Source: Ottelia alismoides (taxonomy: Eukaryota > Streptophyta > Magnoliopsida > Alismatales > Hydrocharitaceae). From it: a DNA stretch of 64,000 bases. The position numbers were made by a program, and so were the translations under genes. The stretch is from assembly GCA_037367405.1 (NCBI GenBank), contig JAZKJV010005755.1:310001-374000 (forward strand), in the 5' to 3' direction. Each line of letters opens with the position of its first letter. Position 1 is the first letter of the stretch. Positions 1 to 8,870 of the stretch are shown piece by piece. The notes beneath the pieces were generated by a model. That model had not been told where the DNA came from. It was given only the letters and a program-made list of their open reading frames with translations, and made no database searches.

Positions 1-1
1 G

Positions 2-1465
2 GCAGATGATCCTGCTTGGATGGCTCAGCTCACGCCGGCTCGCGGTTGGAGTGGCAGCATGTCCGACCACGTTTGGGGTTATCTGAACCGAGTGGCACTT
101 GAATTAAATCGCAGTCATCCCGATCGCCTCGTTAGCGCTTTGGCATATAGCGCTTATGCACTGCCCCCTGAAAACATCGACAAGATGAGCCCCAATCTCG
201 CGATCATTGAAACTCGGCACCGTCAGGACTTCTGGGATGAATCGTTATGGAACCAACGTCGTACGATGCGAGAGGAATGGCTCAAGAAGCTCCCTTCGCG
301 CAAATACATCACTTGGGACTACAGCACTAACTCGCGTCCCGAGCAAGCGGGACGACCAGTGTATTATTGGCGACAGATCGCTCGCGACCTCAAGGAGTTG
401 AAAGGAGTTACGCTCGGAGAGCAGATCGAGATCTATGCGCATCCGGCTGGCATGGAAGCATCTTTTGGTTATGACGAACTCGCTATCGAACATCTGAATC
501 TGTATCTCGCAGCTCGCCTTTATTGGAATGCGAATCAGGATGTCGAAATATTGCTTGCCGATTACTTCAATAGCTATTACGGTCCAGCTGCTGAACCGAT
601 GCGAGCCTTTGCGAATCATGCCGAAGCGAACTGGATGTTGATGAGCACCGATGGATCAAAGATCGGCGAGTCGCTGGCACTACTGGATAAAGCGCAAGGG
701 ACCGTCGATGCCAAAAGTCTCTTCGGACGTCGGATCGCCCAGATCGCAGCCATTATGAAACCCATGCGATCGCTTCAGCAACAACTCAGTCGCAAGCGCG
801 ATACCGACCTCAGCTATCGGGTGCTCGAAACTCATCAGACCGATGGCAAGGAATTGAAGTCTAAAGCCTTGGATGGAAACGTCGATCGCGCTTGGTGGGG
901 GAGCTACCGAACGGCTCCATTGGTACCGCTCAAGCCGAACTTGCCACGATCGAAAGCCACCAGTAGTTTCCAAGTATTACGCGAAGGGAGCGTGCTTCAT
1001 TTCGGGATCATTTGTGATGAGCCGGACATGAAAGGAAACAATATCTCGACAACGAAGAATGACGATCCAAAGCTTTTCGAGGGTGACCACATCCTGTTAT
1101 TGATTGAAACACCGACACGTAGCCATTATGAAATCGCGATCAATCCTGCTGGTGCCATCTTTGATTCCGATCAAGCTGCTGGAGGAATGGGTGCCGCGTG
1201 GAGCAGTGGTGTTCAAGCCGCCGTACATCGCGGTGCGGATCGCTGGAGCGTTGAGTTACGATTACCGATTATTGGCGAAGATGCATTTACTTTGGACCCT
1301 GCCAAAGGTATCGCTGGTGCTCAACCGAAAGACATTTTTCCGTGGCACTTCAACATCGGTCGTGTTCGCATCCGCGAAGGCAAGTCGGAACGTACAGCTT
1401 ATTCGCCGACGGGGCAAGATGATTTCCGTGTGCCTGAGAAACTGGCCAAGCTATGGGGAAAATAG
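2..1465 (+). CDS. DUF4838 protein with CBM9-like C-terminal domain (5' end outside window)
   Basis: The frame is open from base 2, so the first Met at base 20 is probably internal and the N-terminus lies outside the window. The first 200 residues resemble the C-terminal part of DUF4838, a family found with carbohydrate-active enzymes in Planctomycetes and Bacteroidetes; a visible landmark is LYWNANQDVEILLADYF. Residues about 280-480 look like a family-9-type carbohydrate-binding (DOMON-like) beta sandwich, with ALDGNVDRAWW at its start and FPWHFNIGRVR near its end. The role is inferred: binding or processing of polysaccharide outside the cytoplasm. No catalytic residue can be assigned. The signal peptide, if any, is off the window. 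Confidence 0.7.
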   Translation, partial: ADDPAWMAQLTPARGWSGSMSDHVWGYLNRVALELNRSHPDRLVSALAYSAYALPPENIDKMSPNLAIIETRHRQDFWDESLWNQRRTMREEWLKKLPSRKYITWDYSTNSRPEQAGRPVYYWRQIARDLKELKGVTLGEQIEIYAHPAGMEASFGYDELAIEHLNLYLAARLYWNANQDVEILLADYFNSYYGPAAEPMRAFANHAEANWMLMSTDGSKIGESLALLDKAQGTVDAKSLFGRRIAQIAAIMKPMRSLQQQLSRKRDTDLSYRVLETHQTDGKELKSKALDGNVDRAWWGSYRTAPLVPLKPNLPRSKATSSFQVLREGSVLHFGIICDEPDMKGNNISTTKNDDPKLFEGDHILLLIETPTRSHYEIAINPAGAIFDSDQAAGGMGAAWSSGVQAAVHRGADRWSVELRLPIIGEDAFTLDPAKGIAGAQPKDIFPWHFNIGRVRIREGKSERTAYSPTGQDDFRVPEKLAKLWGK

Positions 1466-1776
1466 TTATACAGGGGGCGGAGAGATAGCTTTGAACGGTA
1501 ACCCTTTAGCCAGCGAGTTAAAGAAAGGTGAATCCGGCATAGGTCGACGAATCAGAATAATTCGAACAAAGGTAACTTCCTGCCAAACCCCAAATGTCAG
1601 CGCAAAGCGAACTGTCTGCTTCATCAAGATCGGAACGTGATACATTGAAGAATTGACTCTGTTGGGTGTCGAGTCATACTCCAAATATGCACCATGTGGG
1701 TTCCCACAAGCTACTTGCATTCTCCCCGCGCTAACGTTTTTGAGTTAAGCATTCCCTTTAGAAAGGTGGACTGGTT
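1466..1776. other. 311-bp intergenic stretch, no gene recognised
   Basis: Between the DUF4838 protein and the next gene. A minus-strand frame of 84 codons is open here, but it has no recognisable family, no clear ribosome binding site and no partner, so I do not call it. No terminator hairpin with a T-run was seen. Confidence 0.5.
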
Positions 1777-2484
1777 GTGACGCTACCTAAGCATGAAATC
1801 GTTACCCGAAAAGAATGGCGTGAATTGCGAGATGAGTCAGGCGGCAAGTCTGGCTTGAGCAAAGTGAACTTGGGTGATGCACTCGATAAGTTTCATAAGG
1901 CTTATGAGACTGCCAAGAAGAAAGATGAACCTTCACATATCGTTAAGTCAATCGATGAGCTTTCCAAGGCAGTGAAGACGTACATCACCGAGGTCAAAAA
2001 GAAGAATACGAAGGTTGCCAAAGCGGCTGAGGAAAACATTCAGACTCCAGTCGAGGTATTCATTAAGGAACTCGCGGCTGCGGCCGACGAGCAGAATAAG
2101 AGACTAAACGCTCAGGTAAAGCTGATCGAAACGACAGCCAAATCCGTAAAGGAGATGTCGGGCAAGATTGTCAAAGTCAGCAACTTTCTCGATAAAATCC
2201 TCAACCCCTTATCCGTCAAGTATCATCTGCGCGTACCTCCCGAGGAGATCGAAGGACTGAAGTCTTCTCTTGAGGGACTTCGCAGTAACGCGGAAAAGAA
2301 TTTCACGATCTCACAAAAACTCAAGCGTGACACAGACAATACTCTCGCAGAACTCGATCTAGCGGTTAAAGAACCCCATCGAAAACAGATCGCTGAAATA
2401 AGTGATGACATCCGCGAGGCGATGAATAGTGCGAATAGTACGATCATGACCTTTAGAGAGCTCGAGAAGAAAGCATTCGCCTAA
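1777..2484 (+). CDS. hypothetical coiled-coil protein, 235 aa
   Basis: GTG start with a purine-rich ribosome binding site (AAGGTGG, about 8 nt upstream). The protein is Lys/Glu/Ala-rich and appears almost entirely helical. Heptad-like spacing of Leu/Ile/Val from about residue 30 to the end suggests a long coiled coil. There is no signal peptide, membrane segment or known domain. A repeated theme of Lys-rich helices and the mention-worthy segment VSNFLDKILNPLSVKYHLR near the middle may be a hinge. The stop codon directly abuts a 37-bp repeat array. The next gene, an RND pump, lies 304 bp downstream. Function unknown; a structural or scaffold role is only a guess. Confidence 0.65.
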   Translation: MTLPKHEIVTRKEWRELRDESGGKSGLSKVNLGDALDKFHKAYETAKKKDEPSHIVKSIDELSKAVKTYITEVKKKNTKVAKAAEENIQTPVEVFIKELAAAADEQNKRLNAQVKLIETTAKSVKEMSGKIVKVSNFLDKILNPLSVKYHLRVPPEEIEGLKSSLEGLRSNAEKNFTISQKLKRDTDNTLAELDLAVKEPHRKQIAEISDDIREAMNSANSTIMTFRELEKKAFA

Positions 2485-2771
2485 CGTAGCGCAATTGCCC
2501 AAACACGTGCAGAGCGAGTAATGTAGAGCAACTGTCCCAATTCGCAGGGAGCAAACAGTGTAGAGCAATTGTCCCAATTCGCAGGGAGCAAACAGTGTAG
2601 AGCAATTGTCCCAATTCGCAGGGAGCGGATTGTGTGCAGTTCGAACCGATTAGGCTCGAATTGCCGTTGGGACAACGGCGCTACATTCCTTTTTGGCTCG
2701 AATTGCCGTTGGGACAACGGCGCTACATTCCGTTTCGGCTCGAATTGCCGTTGGGACAACGGCGCTACATT
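2485..2771. repeat. two oppositely oriented tandem repeat arrays (37-bp and 42-bp units)
   Basis: Four 37-bp units (starting at 2485, 2522, 2559 and 2596; the first is degenerate, the last diverges at its end) carry TGTAGAGCAATTGTCCCAAT. Three 42-bp units (2653, 2695, 2737; the last is cut short) carry TTGGGACAACGGCGCTACAT. The second core is close to the reverse complement of the first, so the two arrays face each other and can fold into long hairpins. They fill the whole gap between the coiled-coil gene and the RND gene. The last unit ends one base before the RND ribosome binding site region. Confidence 0.9.
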
Positions 2772-2788
2772 AGAAAGGAATCGCTCTC

Positions 2789-5700
2789 GTGCTCAACGAA
2801 GTTATCCGGTTCGCTTTGCAACAGCGAATGCTGATCGCCGCCCTGGCACTCCTGACCTCTGGCATAGGGCTTTGGCATATCTCGCGAATGCCAATCGATG
2901 TTTTCCCGGATCTAAACCGTCCGCGCGTCGTCATCATGACGGAAGCTCCTGGGATGGCGCCCGAGGAAGTGGAATCACTCATCACTTTCCCAATCGAAAC
3001 GACACTTAACGGGGCCAATGGAGTCGAAGCGGTCCGAAGTTCCTCGGGCGTCGGTATCTCGGTCGTGTACGTCGAATTCTCCTACGGAACGAATATCTAT
3101 ACGGACCGCCAAGTCGTCGCGGAACGATTACAGATTGTTCAGGATCGCTTACCCAAAGGTATCTCACCGCAACTCGCTCCTATTTCTTCGATCATGGGGC
3201 AGATCTTGATGTTAGGGATGTGGAGCGATGACAAAAATGTCACTGCAATGGAACTTCGCACTGCCGCCGATTGGGTAGTTCGGCAGCGGCTACTTACCAT
3301 CCCTGGCGTATCCCAAGTCTTTACGATGGGCGGTCAACGAAAACAATTTCAGGTGCTCGTCGATCCTGAAGCCATGAATCGCTACGACGTTACGCTAGCG
3401 CAAATCGAAGCGGCAGTTGCGGAAAGTAACGAGAACGGCACGGGGGGTTACCTCGATCGACAAGGCCCCAACGAAATTCTGGTGCGTTCTTTAGGCCGCA
3501 TTCAATCGATTGCTGACATCGAATCACTCCCTGTGGTTTTCCGTGAAGGTCAACCCCTGTTGCTTGGTAAGGTAGCGACGGTGCGCGAAGGTGCCCAAAT
3601 CAAACGTGGTGACAGTGCTGCATTTGTGCGAAAAGGTCAAGCGAAAGATGGGGCACCCGTGTTTTCCGGTGGGCCAGCCGTGGTGCTTACTGTCAACAAA
3701 CAGCCAGGTGCTGATACACGCAGCGTCACGCGCGAAGTGCTGCGTGCCATCGACGACTTAAAACCTTCTTTGCCTTCGGGTGTGCGTGTCGAAGCGACCT
3801 ATTCGCAACAATCCTTTATCGATCGAGCGATTCAAAATGTTGAAGAAGCGTTGAGGGATGGGGTCATACTCGTATTCATCATCTTGCTCTTGTTCCTAAT
3901 GAACCTCCGCACGACGTTTATCACGCTCACTGCGATCCCGCTTTCGCTGTTCATGACCGCAATCGTCTTTACTGTCTTCGGTCTCTCGATCAACACGATG
4001 ACTTTAGGTGGCATTGCCGTCGCCATGGGTGAACTTGTCGATGACGCGATTGTCGACGTTGAGAACATTTTCCGTCGACTTCGCGAAGCTCGTGCATCGG
4101 GCGCGCCATTTAATCCACTGCAAGTCGTTTACTTGGCGAGTACCGAAGTGAGAAGATCCATCGTGTTTAGCACGATGATCGTTATCCTTGTTTTCTTACC
4201 TCTCTTCGCGCTCTCAGGCATGGAAGGCAAGCTCTTTACTCCCCTTGGTATCGCATACATCGTTTCGATTTTATCTTCGCTTCTTGTATCGCTAACCGTA
4301 ACCCCTGTACTCTCTTATTGGTTGCTTGGCAGAGGCCAGCACCGTCAACACAGCTCGGACGGGTTTGTGCTGCGTGCGCTGAAATGGCTCGGCGAGAAAA
4401 TCATTCGCTTCAGTCTCAATTACCCCTATCTAAATCTTGGCGTGACCTTAGTTCTAGTTGGCATTGCGGCGTTATTTTTAACTCGACTGGAGCGGGATTT
4501 CTTGCCGCCGTTCAATGAAGGAACCATCCAGTTGAACGTCGTGTTACCACCGGGCACCTCGCTCACCACTTCGAATGAAATCTGTCAAAGTGTGGAACGA
4601 TCGTTGATGGATATCCCAGACGTACTGCGATTCGTTCGCCGGACCGGTCGCGCAGAACTCGATGAGCATGCTGAAGGGGTCAACATGAGCGAGTTTCTTA
4701 TCGATCTTGACCCGAACTCACCTCGCAAGCGCGAAGAGCAGCTTGAGGAAATTCGCGTCGCAATGAAGAACATTCCTGGGATCGTCACAGCCGTCGAGCA
4801 GCCCATCGCCCATTTGATTTCTCATATGTTGTCTGGAGTCAAAGCGCAAGTAGGTATTAAACTCTTTGGTGACGATCTCGATATTCTGCGACAGAAAGCG
4901 GAAGCCGCTAAAGCAGCAATACAGAAGGTTCCGGGCGTTACGGATTTAATGATCGAACCTCAAGTTATCATTCCGCAATTGCGCATCGAACTCAACCGCG
5001 ACCAGCTTTCGCAACACGGCGTCAGCGTCGGTGAAGTCAACCAGTATATCCAAACCGCGATGAATGGCGCTGTCGTGTCCGAAGTGCTCGATGGTATGCG
5101 CACGTTTGATTTAGTAGTACGCATGAAGGATGAGTATCGCGAAGACATCGAAGGGCTGAGACGGCTTGCGATCAAGCTACCGGATGGCGGTTCGGTGCCG
5201 CTGGGGTCGCTTGCACGGATTCAGGAGTCTGGCGGCCCAAACACGGTGAATCGCGAAAACGTTCGCCGGCGCATCGTCATTCAGTGCAACGTAAAAGAAC
5301 GCGGCGTGGTCGATGTTGTGACCGAAATTCAAAAAGCGATTCAGCCGATCATTGAAACGTTACCGCCAGGCTATTACCCAACCTACGAAGGCCAGTTTCA
5401 GAGCCAGCAATCAGCTAGTCGGATGATCGGTATTCTCTTCGTGTTCGCTTTGATCGGTGTGTTCTTGGTCCTTTACACCCTATTCCAAACGCCGAACCTC
5501 GCACTTCAGGTCATGGCCGCTTTGCCAATGGCCTTTATTGGCTCCGTTGCAGCGCTTGTTCTCACCGGACAAACGGTAACGATCGCGGCCATGGTTGGCT
5601 TTATTTCGCTCGCCGGTATCGCTTCGCGGAACGGTGTCCTATTGCTGCAACACTACTTACATCTTGTGGAGCATGAAGGGGAATCGTTTACCAAAGACAT

Positions 5701-5962
5701 GATCATTCGCGCGGGGCTCGAGCGACTCGCTCCAGTGCTGATGACCGCATTAACGGCGGGTATCGCACTGGTGCCGCTTGTGCTGGCCGCTGGAGAACCT
5801 GGCAAAGAGATCCTTTATCCCGTTGCGACCGTCATCCTCGGCGGCGTTATCAGTTCTACGATGCTCGATTTCTTTGTTCATCCAGCGCTGTTTTGGTTAT
5901 TTGGCATCCGCGCCGCAGAGCGTCATGGCGCAAGCCATGCGGTGAATGATTTATCACCGTAG
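2789..5962 (+). CDS. RND efflux transporter permease (CusA/CzcA-like)
   Basis: A 1057-residue inner-membrane proton-driven pump subunit of full family length. The first membrane segment is near residues 10-30, followed by the conserved PIDVFPDLNRP start of the porter domain. Residues about 405-430 (GGIAVAMGELVDDAIVDVEN) form TM4 with the acidic proton-relay residues of metal-type RND pumps. The second half repeats the layout, with MVGFISLAGIASRNG in a late TM. GTG start behind a GAAAGGA ribosome binding site. Heavy-metal export is the nearest family role, but the substrate cannot be read. No membrane-fusion or outer-membrane partner is adjacent. The last 13 residues (RHGASHAVNDLSP) are encoded by a dispersed hairpin repeat that also supplies the stop codon. 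Confidence 0.9.
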   Translation: MLNEVIRFALQQRMLIAALALLTSGIGLWHISRMPIDVFPDLNRPRVVIMTEAPGMAPEEVESLITFPIETTLNGANGVEAVRSSSGVGISVVYVEFSYGTNIYTDRQVVAERLQIVQDRLPKGISPQLAPISSIMGQILMLGMWSDDKNVTAMELRTAADWVVRQRLLTIPGVSQVFTMGGQRKQFQVLVDPEAMNRYDVTLAQIEAAVAESNENGTGGYLDRQGPNEILVRSLGRIQSIADIESLPVVFREGQPLLLGKVATVREGAQIKRGDSAAFVRKGQAKDGAPVFSGGPAVVLTVNKQPGADTRSVTREVLRAIDDLKPSLPSGVRVEATYSQQSFIDRAIQNVEEALRDGVILVFIILLLFLMNLRTTFITLTAIPLSLFMTAIVFTVFGLSINTMTLGGIAVAMGELVDDAIVDVENIFRRLREARASGAPFNPLQVVYLASTEVRRSIVFSTMIVILVFLPLFALSGMEGKLFTPLGIAYIVSILSSLLVSLTVTPVLSYWLLGRGQHRQHSSDGFVLRALKWLGEKIIRFSLNYPYLNLGVTLVLVGIAALFLTRLERDFLPPFNEGTIQLNVVLPPGTSLTTSNEICQSVERSLMDIPDVLRFVRRTGRAELDEHAEGVNMSEFLIDLDPNSPRKREEQLEEIRVAMKNIPGIVTAVEQPIAHLISHMLSGVKAQVGIKLFGDDLDILRQKAEAAKAAIQKVPGVTDLMIEPQVIIPQLRIELNRDQLSQHGVSVGEVNQYIQTAMNGAVVSEVLDGMRTFDLVVRMKDEYREDIEGLRRLAIKLPDGGSVPLGSLARIQESGGPNTVNRENVRRRIVIQCNVKERGVVDVVTEIQKAIQPIIETLPPGYYPTYEGQFQSQQSASRMIGILFVFALIGVFLVLYTLFQTPNLALQVMAALPMAFIGSVAALVLTGQTVTIAAMVGFISLAGIASRNGVLLLQHYLHLVEHEGESFTKDMIIRAGLERLAPVLMTALTAGIALVPLVLAAGEPGKEILYPVATVILGGVISSTMLDFFVHPALFWLFGIRAAERHGASHAVNDLSP

Positions 5963-6025
5963 CGTCATGGCGCAAGCCATACGGTGAATGATGTTTTATC
6001 ACCGTACTGCTTGCGCACTGACGCT
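5919..6025. repeat. hairpin repeat between convergent genes (GCGTCATGGCGCAAGCCAT family)
   Basis: Two direct copies (from 5919 and 5961) and one inverted copy (5995-6024) of a dispersed element with core GCGTCATGGCGCAAGCCAT followed by ACGGTGA. The inverted copy reads TTATCACCGTACTGCTTGCG. The element can fold into an imperfect hairpin. It encodes the last residues and stop of the RND gene on one strand and the end and TGA stop of the sulfatase (SVSAQAVR-stop) on the other. Other copies are at 27263-27405, 46127-46139 with 48064-48083 (split), and 48091-48312. Confidence 0.9.
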
Positions 6026-7420
6026 TGTTCCGGCGGGGCGCTGCTCGGCTTTGATCGTCGATTCGCGGCGCTCGGCTTCTTGCTTTAATCGCTTGACCAC
6101 ATCGGGATGTTCTGCGGCAACGTTCTGTTTTTCCTGCGGATCCTTCTCCAAATTAAACAGCCAAGGCCCTTCTCCATCTTCGGCACGACGTTGATTCGCC
6201 TGCTGGCGTTGATTGCCCCCTGCAAGCTTCAACAACAACTTCCATTCATTAACGCGAATGCCGGCCAGTTCTTGATTCGCTGCAAAATACAAATGCGTAT
6301 CACGACCCTTCGCGTTCGCGTTGCCATACATCAACGACTGAATATCGACACCATCAAGCTTGCGGTCGTTCGGAAGCTGTACGCCGAGCAAAGTGGCGAT
6401 CGTCGGCAGTACATCAATGTTTCCGGCAATGGCATCGCACGTCGTTCCGCTCGGTATCTTTCCAGGCCATCGCATGATGCAAGGTTCCCGGACGCCCCCT
6501 TCGAATTGACTTGCTTTCTTTCCGCGCCACGGTGCAGATGTCCCCGATGCACCACCGTTATCGGATGTAAAGATTACTAAGGTGTTCTGTTCTAAACTCA
6601 ATTCCTTCAGCGTTTTGGTAATCTCACCCACCGACCAATCGAGTTCTTCGATAGCCGCAGCCAGCAAATCTTTTGGATGTCGCTCACGAAATTCCGCCGA
6701 TGCAGCGAGCGGTACATGGACCATGCTATGCGGCAAGTAAAGCAGAAACGGCTTGTCTTTCTGTTCGCGAATAAACTCCACAGCCGCTTCGGTGTATCGC
6801 TTCGTAAGTTGCGATTGATCAACTGGATACTCGATGATCTCTTCATTCCGCATCAGCGGAACCGTGTTCTTGATCGCCTCGGCAACGGCAGTCTGAGCGT
6901 TCATGGATTCACGAAACACACAGTCTTTCGCAAACTTTGCATTGCGAATATCGATCGACATATCATTGCTATATGGAATACCCAGATAGCTATCGAATCC
7001 TTGCTTTGTGGGCAAAAACGCTTCGTGATGCCCCAGATGCCATTTGCCAATGCATTTGGTGCTGTACCCTTTTTGTTTGGCAACATCTGCGATGGTCCAC
7101 TCATCGGGATGCAATCCGATATCGCTGTTTGGGAACAAAACGCCAGGAATGGATACGCGTGCGTTATAGCAACCGGTCATGAGACACGCACGTGACATCG
7201 AACATACGGGCGTGGCATAAAATGATGTGAATTTACGCCCCTGCAAAGCGAGCTGGTCGAGATGTGGTGTAGCAACCCTCGTTCCTCCAAAGGGAGCAAT
7301 ATCACCGTATCCCAAGTCATCCGCAAAAATTAAGACGATGTTTGGCAGACGATCGGCAGCATCTGTTGAAGCGATGCAGGATGTCAACAGGATTCCAAAG
7401 CAGATCAAGTTGCGAAACAT
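5999..7420 (-). CDS. arylsulfatase-family sulfatase with CSMSR active-site variant
   Basis: A 473-residue secreted sulfatase. N-terminal hydrophobic signal; LTSC at residues 12-15 fits a lipobox, and cleavage near residue 21 is an alternative. The metal-binding start NIVLIFADDLGYGD (residues 27-40) is typical. The formylglycine motif reads C73-S-M-S-R77 followed by ACLMTG. The usual consensus is C-x-P/A-x-R, so Met replaces Pro/Ala while the modified Cys and the Arg are kept. KWHLGHH and FTSDNGG motifs follow. The family hydrolyses sulfate esters of polysaccharides. It is last in a leftward operon after the PSCyt1/DUF1549/DUF1553 and DUF1501 genes, 49 bp behind the latter. The C-terminus is encoded by a hairpin repeat. 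Confidence 0.9.
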   Translation of the reverse strand: MFRNLICFGILLTSCIASTDAADRLPNIVLIFADDLGYGDIAPFGGTRVATPHLDQLALQGRKFTSFYATPVCSMSRACLMTGCYNARVSIPGVLFPNSDIGLHPDEWTIADVAKQKGYSTKCIGKWHLGHHEAFLPTKQGFDSYLGIPYSNDMSIDIRNAKFAKDCVFRESMNAQTAVAEAIKNTVPLMRNEEIIEYPVDQSQLTKRYTEAAVEFIREQKDKPFLLYLPHSMVHVPLAASAEFRERHPKDLLAAAIEELDWSVGEITKTLKELSLEQNTLVIFTSDNGGASGTSAPWRGKKASQFEGGVREPCIMRWPGKIPSGTTCDAIAGNIDVLPTIATLLGVQLPNDRKLDGVDIQSLMYGNANAKGRDTHLYFAANQELAGIRVNEWKLLLKLAGGNQRQQANQRRAEDGEGPWLFNLEKDPQEKQNVAAEHPDVVKRLKQEAERRESTIKAEQRPAGTSVSAQAVR

Positions 7421-7469
7421 AGATGATTGATGCCTGGTAGTGAAGTAAATAAAGCGATTGATAACCGAA

Positions 7470-8867
7470 TTAACTCAAAAGTTCATGAATCAATTGACCA
7501 TGTACATCCGTAAGACGAAACTCACGTCCCTGATATCGATAGGTCAGTCTTTCGTGATCGATCCCCAACAGCTTAAGCACAGTTGCATTGAGGTCGTGAA
7601 CATGAACCGGGCGTTCAACTGGATCCATACCGATGTCATCGGTGCGGCCCAAGCTGACTCCGGGCTTAATTCCGCCACCCGCCAGCCACATCGTGTAAGC
7701 GTCTTTATGGTGATCGCGTCCTGGGATGCCCGGGCCGCTTCCTGTTTTGCCTTGCTGTAACGGAGTTCGACCGAACTCAGATCCCCAAATGATCAAGGTG
7801 TCTTTCAATAGATCTCGCGCTTTGAGATCGCGAATCAAAGCGGCAATGGGTTGGTCGATATCTCGGCATTTCTCTGGAAGCCGCTTCTCGATCCCTGCGT
7901 GATGATCCCAATCCGAATCATAGAGTTCAATCAACCGGACACCGCGTTCGACCAAACGGCGAGCGAGCAGACAGTTATTCGCAAAAGACGCTTTACCCGG
8001 CTGCGCTCCATACGCCTTCAATGTCGTTTCCGATTCCTCCTTCAACTGCATTAATTCAGGAACTGACGCTTGCATGCGAAACGCCATCTCATACTGGGCA
8101 ATCCGCGTTTCGATTTCGGGATCGCCGGTTTCTTGATAGCGTTCACGATTAAGAGCGTCCAACGAATCGAGCACGCGCCGGCGGTCGTTCACATTTTGCC
8201 CCGCTGGACTTGTCAAAAATAGAACTGGATCGCCTTCGGAACGAAACTGTACCCCTTGATAAATGCTTGGTAAAAAGCCGGTCGACCAAAGCGATGTACC
8301 GGCACCTCCCGGTGGACCACTCAACAAAACGACATACGCAGGTAAGTCATTGTTCTCCGAGCCGAGGCCGTATGTCACCCAAGCGCCGAACGAAGGTCGA
8401 CCGCCCCGTCCGAATCCCGAGTGTAGAAACATCTGCGCGGGGGCATGATTGATCTCATCGGTGTGCATCGTGCGAATCACCGAGATCTCATCGGCAATAG
8501 AACCGAGATTCGGCAACAGTTCCGAAATCACTTGGCCGCTCTGCCCATGTCGCTGAAACTTCCAGGGCGAGCCACCTAAGGCAGCGGTTTTACCGATGAA
8601 AGCGAAATCGCGACCTTTTGTAAACTCTTCAGGACAAGGTTGATTGTGTCTTTTGGTTAGTTCAGGTTTTTCATCGAATAGATCTAGCTGTGACGGAGCG
8701 CCAATCATGTGCAGATAGATCACATGTTTGGCTCGCGGTGCAAAATGTGGTAACCCAAGCGCCTGATTCGAAGCTCCCTGTGCTTGAGTCGTGGGCAATA
8801 ACTCTGCCAGTGCCAGCGCACCGAGACTAAAACCTGTCGATTGAATGAACGCTCTTCTTGTGACCAT
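7470..8867 (-). CDS. DUF1501 domain protein
   Basis: A 465-residue protein of the DUF1501 family, alkaline-phosphatase-superfamily-like proteins abundant in Planctomycetes. It starts with a twin-arginine-type signal (VTRRAFIQSTGFSLGALALA), so export in a folded state is likely. Landmarks are HVIYLHMIGAPSQLDLFD, GSEFGRTP and GRDHHKDAYTMWLAGGG, the last probably contributing metal ligands. The start lies 3 bp behind the stop of the PSCyt1/DUF1549/DUF1553 gene, indicating translational coupling. These pairs are a lineage hallmark whose biochemical role is not established; sulfated-glycan breakdown is suggested here by the sulfatase neighbour. Confidence 0.9.
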   Translation of the reverse strand: MVTRRAFIQSTGFSLGALALAELLPTTQAQGASNQALGLPHFAPRAKHVIYLHMIGAPSQLDLFDEKPELTKRHNQPCPEEFTKGRDFAFIGKTAALGGSPWKFQRHGQSGQVISELLPNLGSIADEISVIRTMHTDEINHAPAQMFLHSGFGRGGRPSFGAWVTYGLGSENNDLPAYVVLLSGPPGGAGTSLWSTGFLPSIYQGVQFRSEGDPVLFLTSPAGQNVNDRRRVLDSLDALNRERYQETGDPEIETRIAQYEMAFRMQASVPELMQLKEESETTLKAYGAQPGKASFANNCLLARRLVERGVRLIELYDSDWDHHAGIEKRLPEKCRDIDQPIAALIRDLKARDLLKDTLIIWGSEFGRTPLQQGKTGSGPGIPGRDHHKDAYTMWLAGGGIKPGVSLGRTDDIGMDPVERPVHVHDLNATVLKLLGIDHERLTYRYQGREFRLTDVHGQLIHELLS

Positions 8868-8870
8868 CGA

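Noticed and set aside
1466..1720. 84-codon minus-strand frame after the DUF4838 gene
   Set aside because: No family, no convincing ribosome binding site, composition like a non-coding frame.
2481..2834. Open frames across the 37/42-bp repeats on both strands
   Set aside because: They simply translate the tandem repeats; unit lengths are not multiples that keep a conserved peptide.
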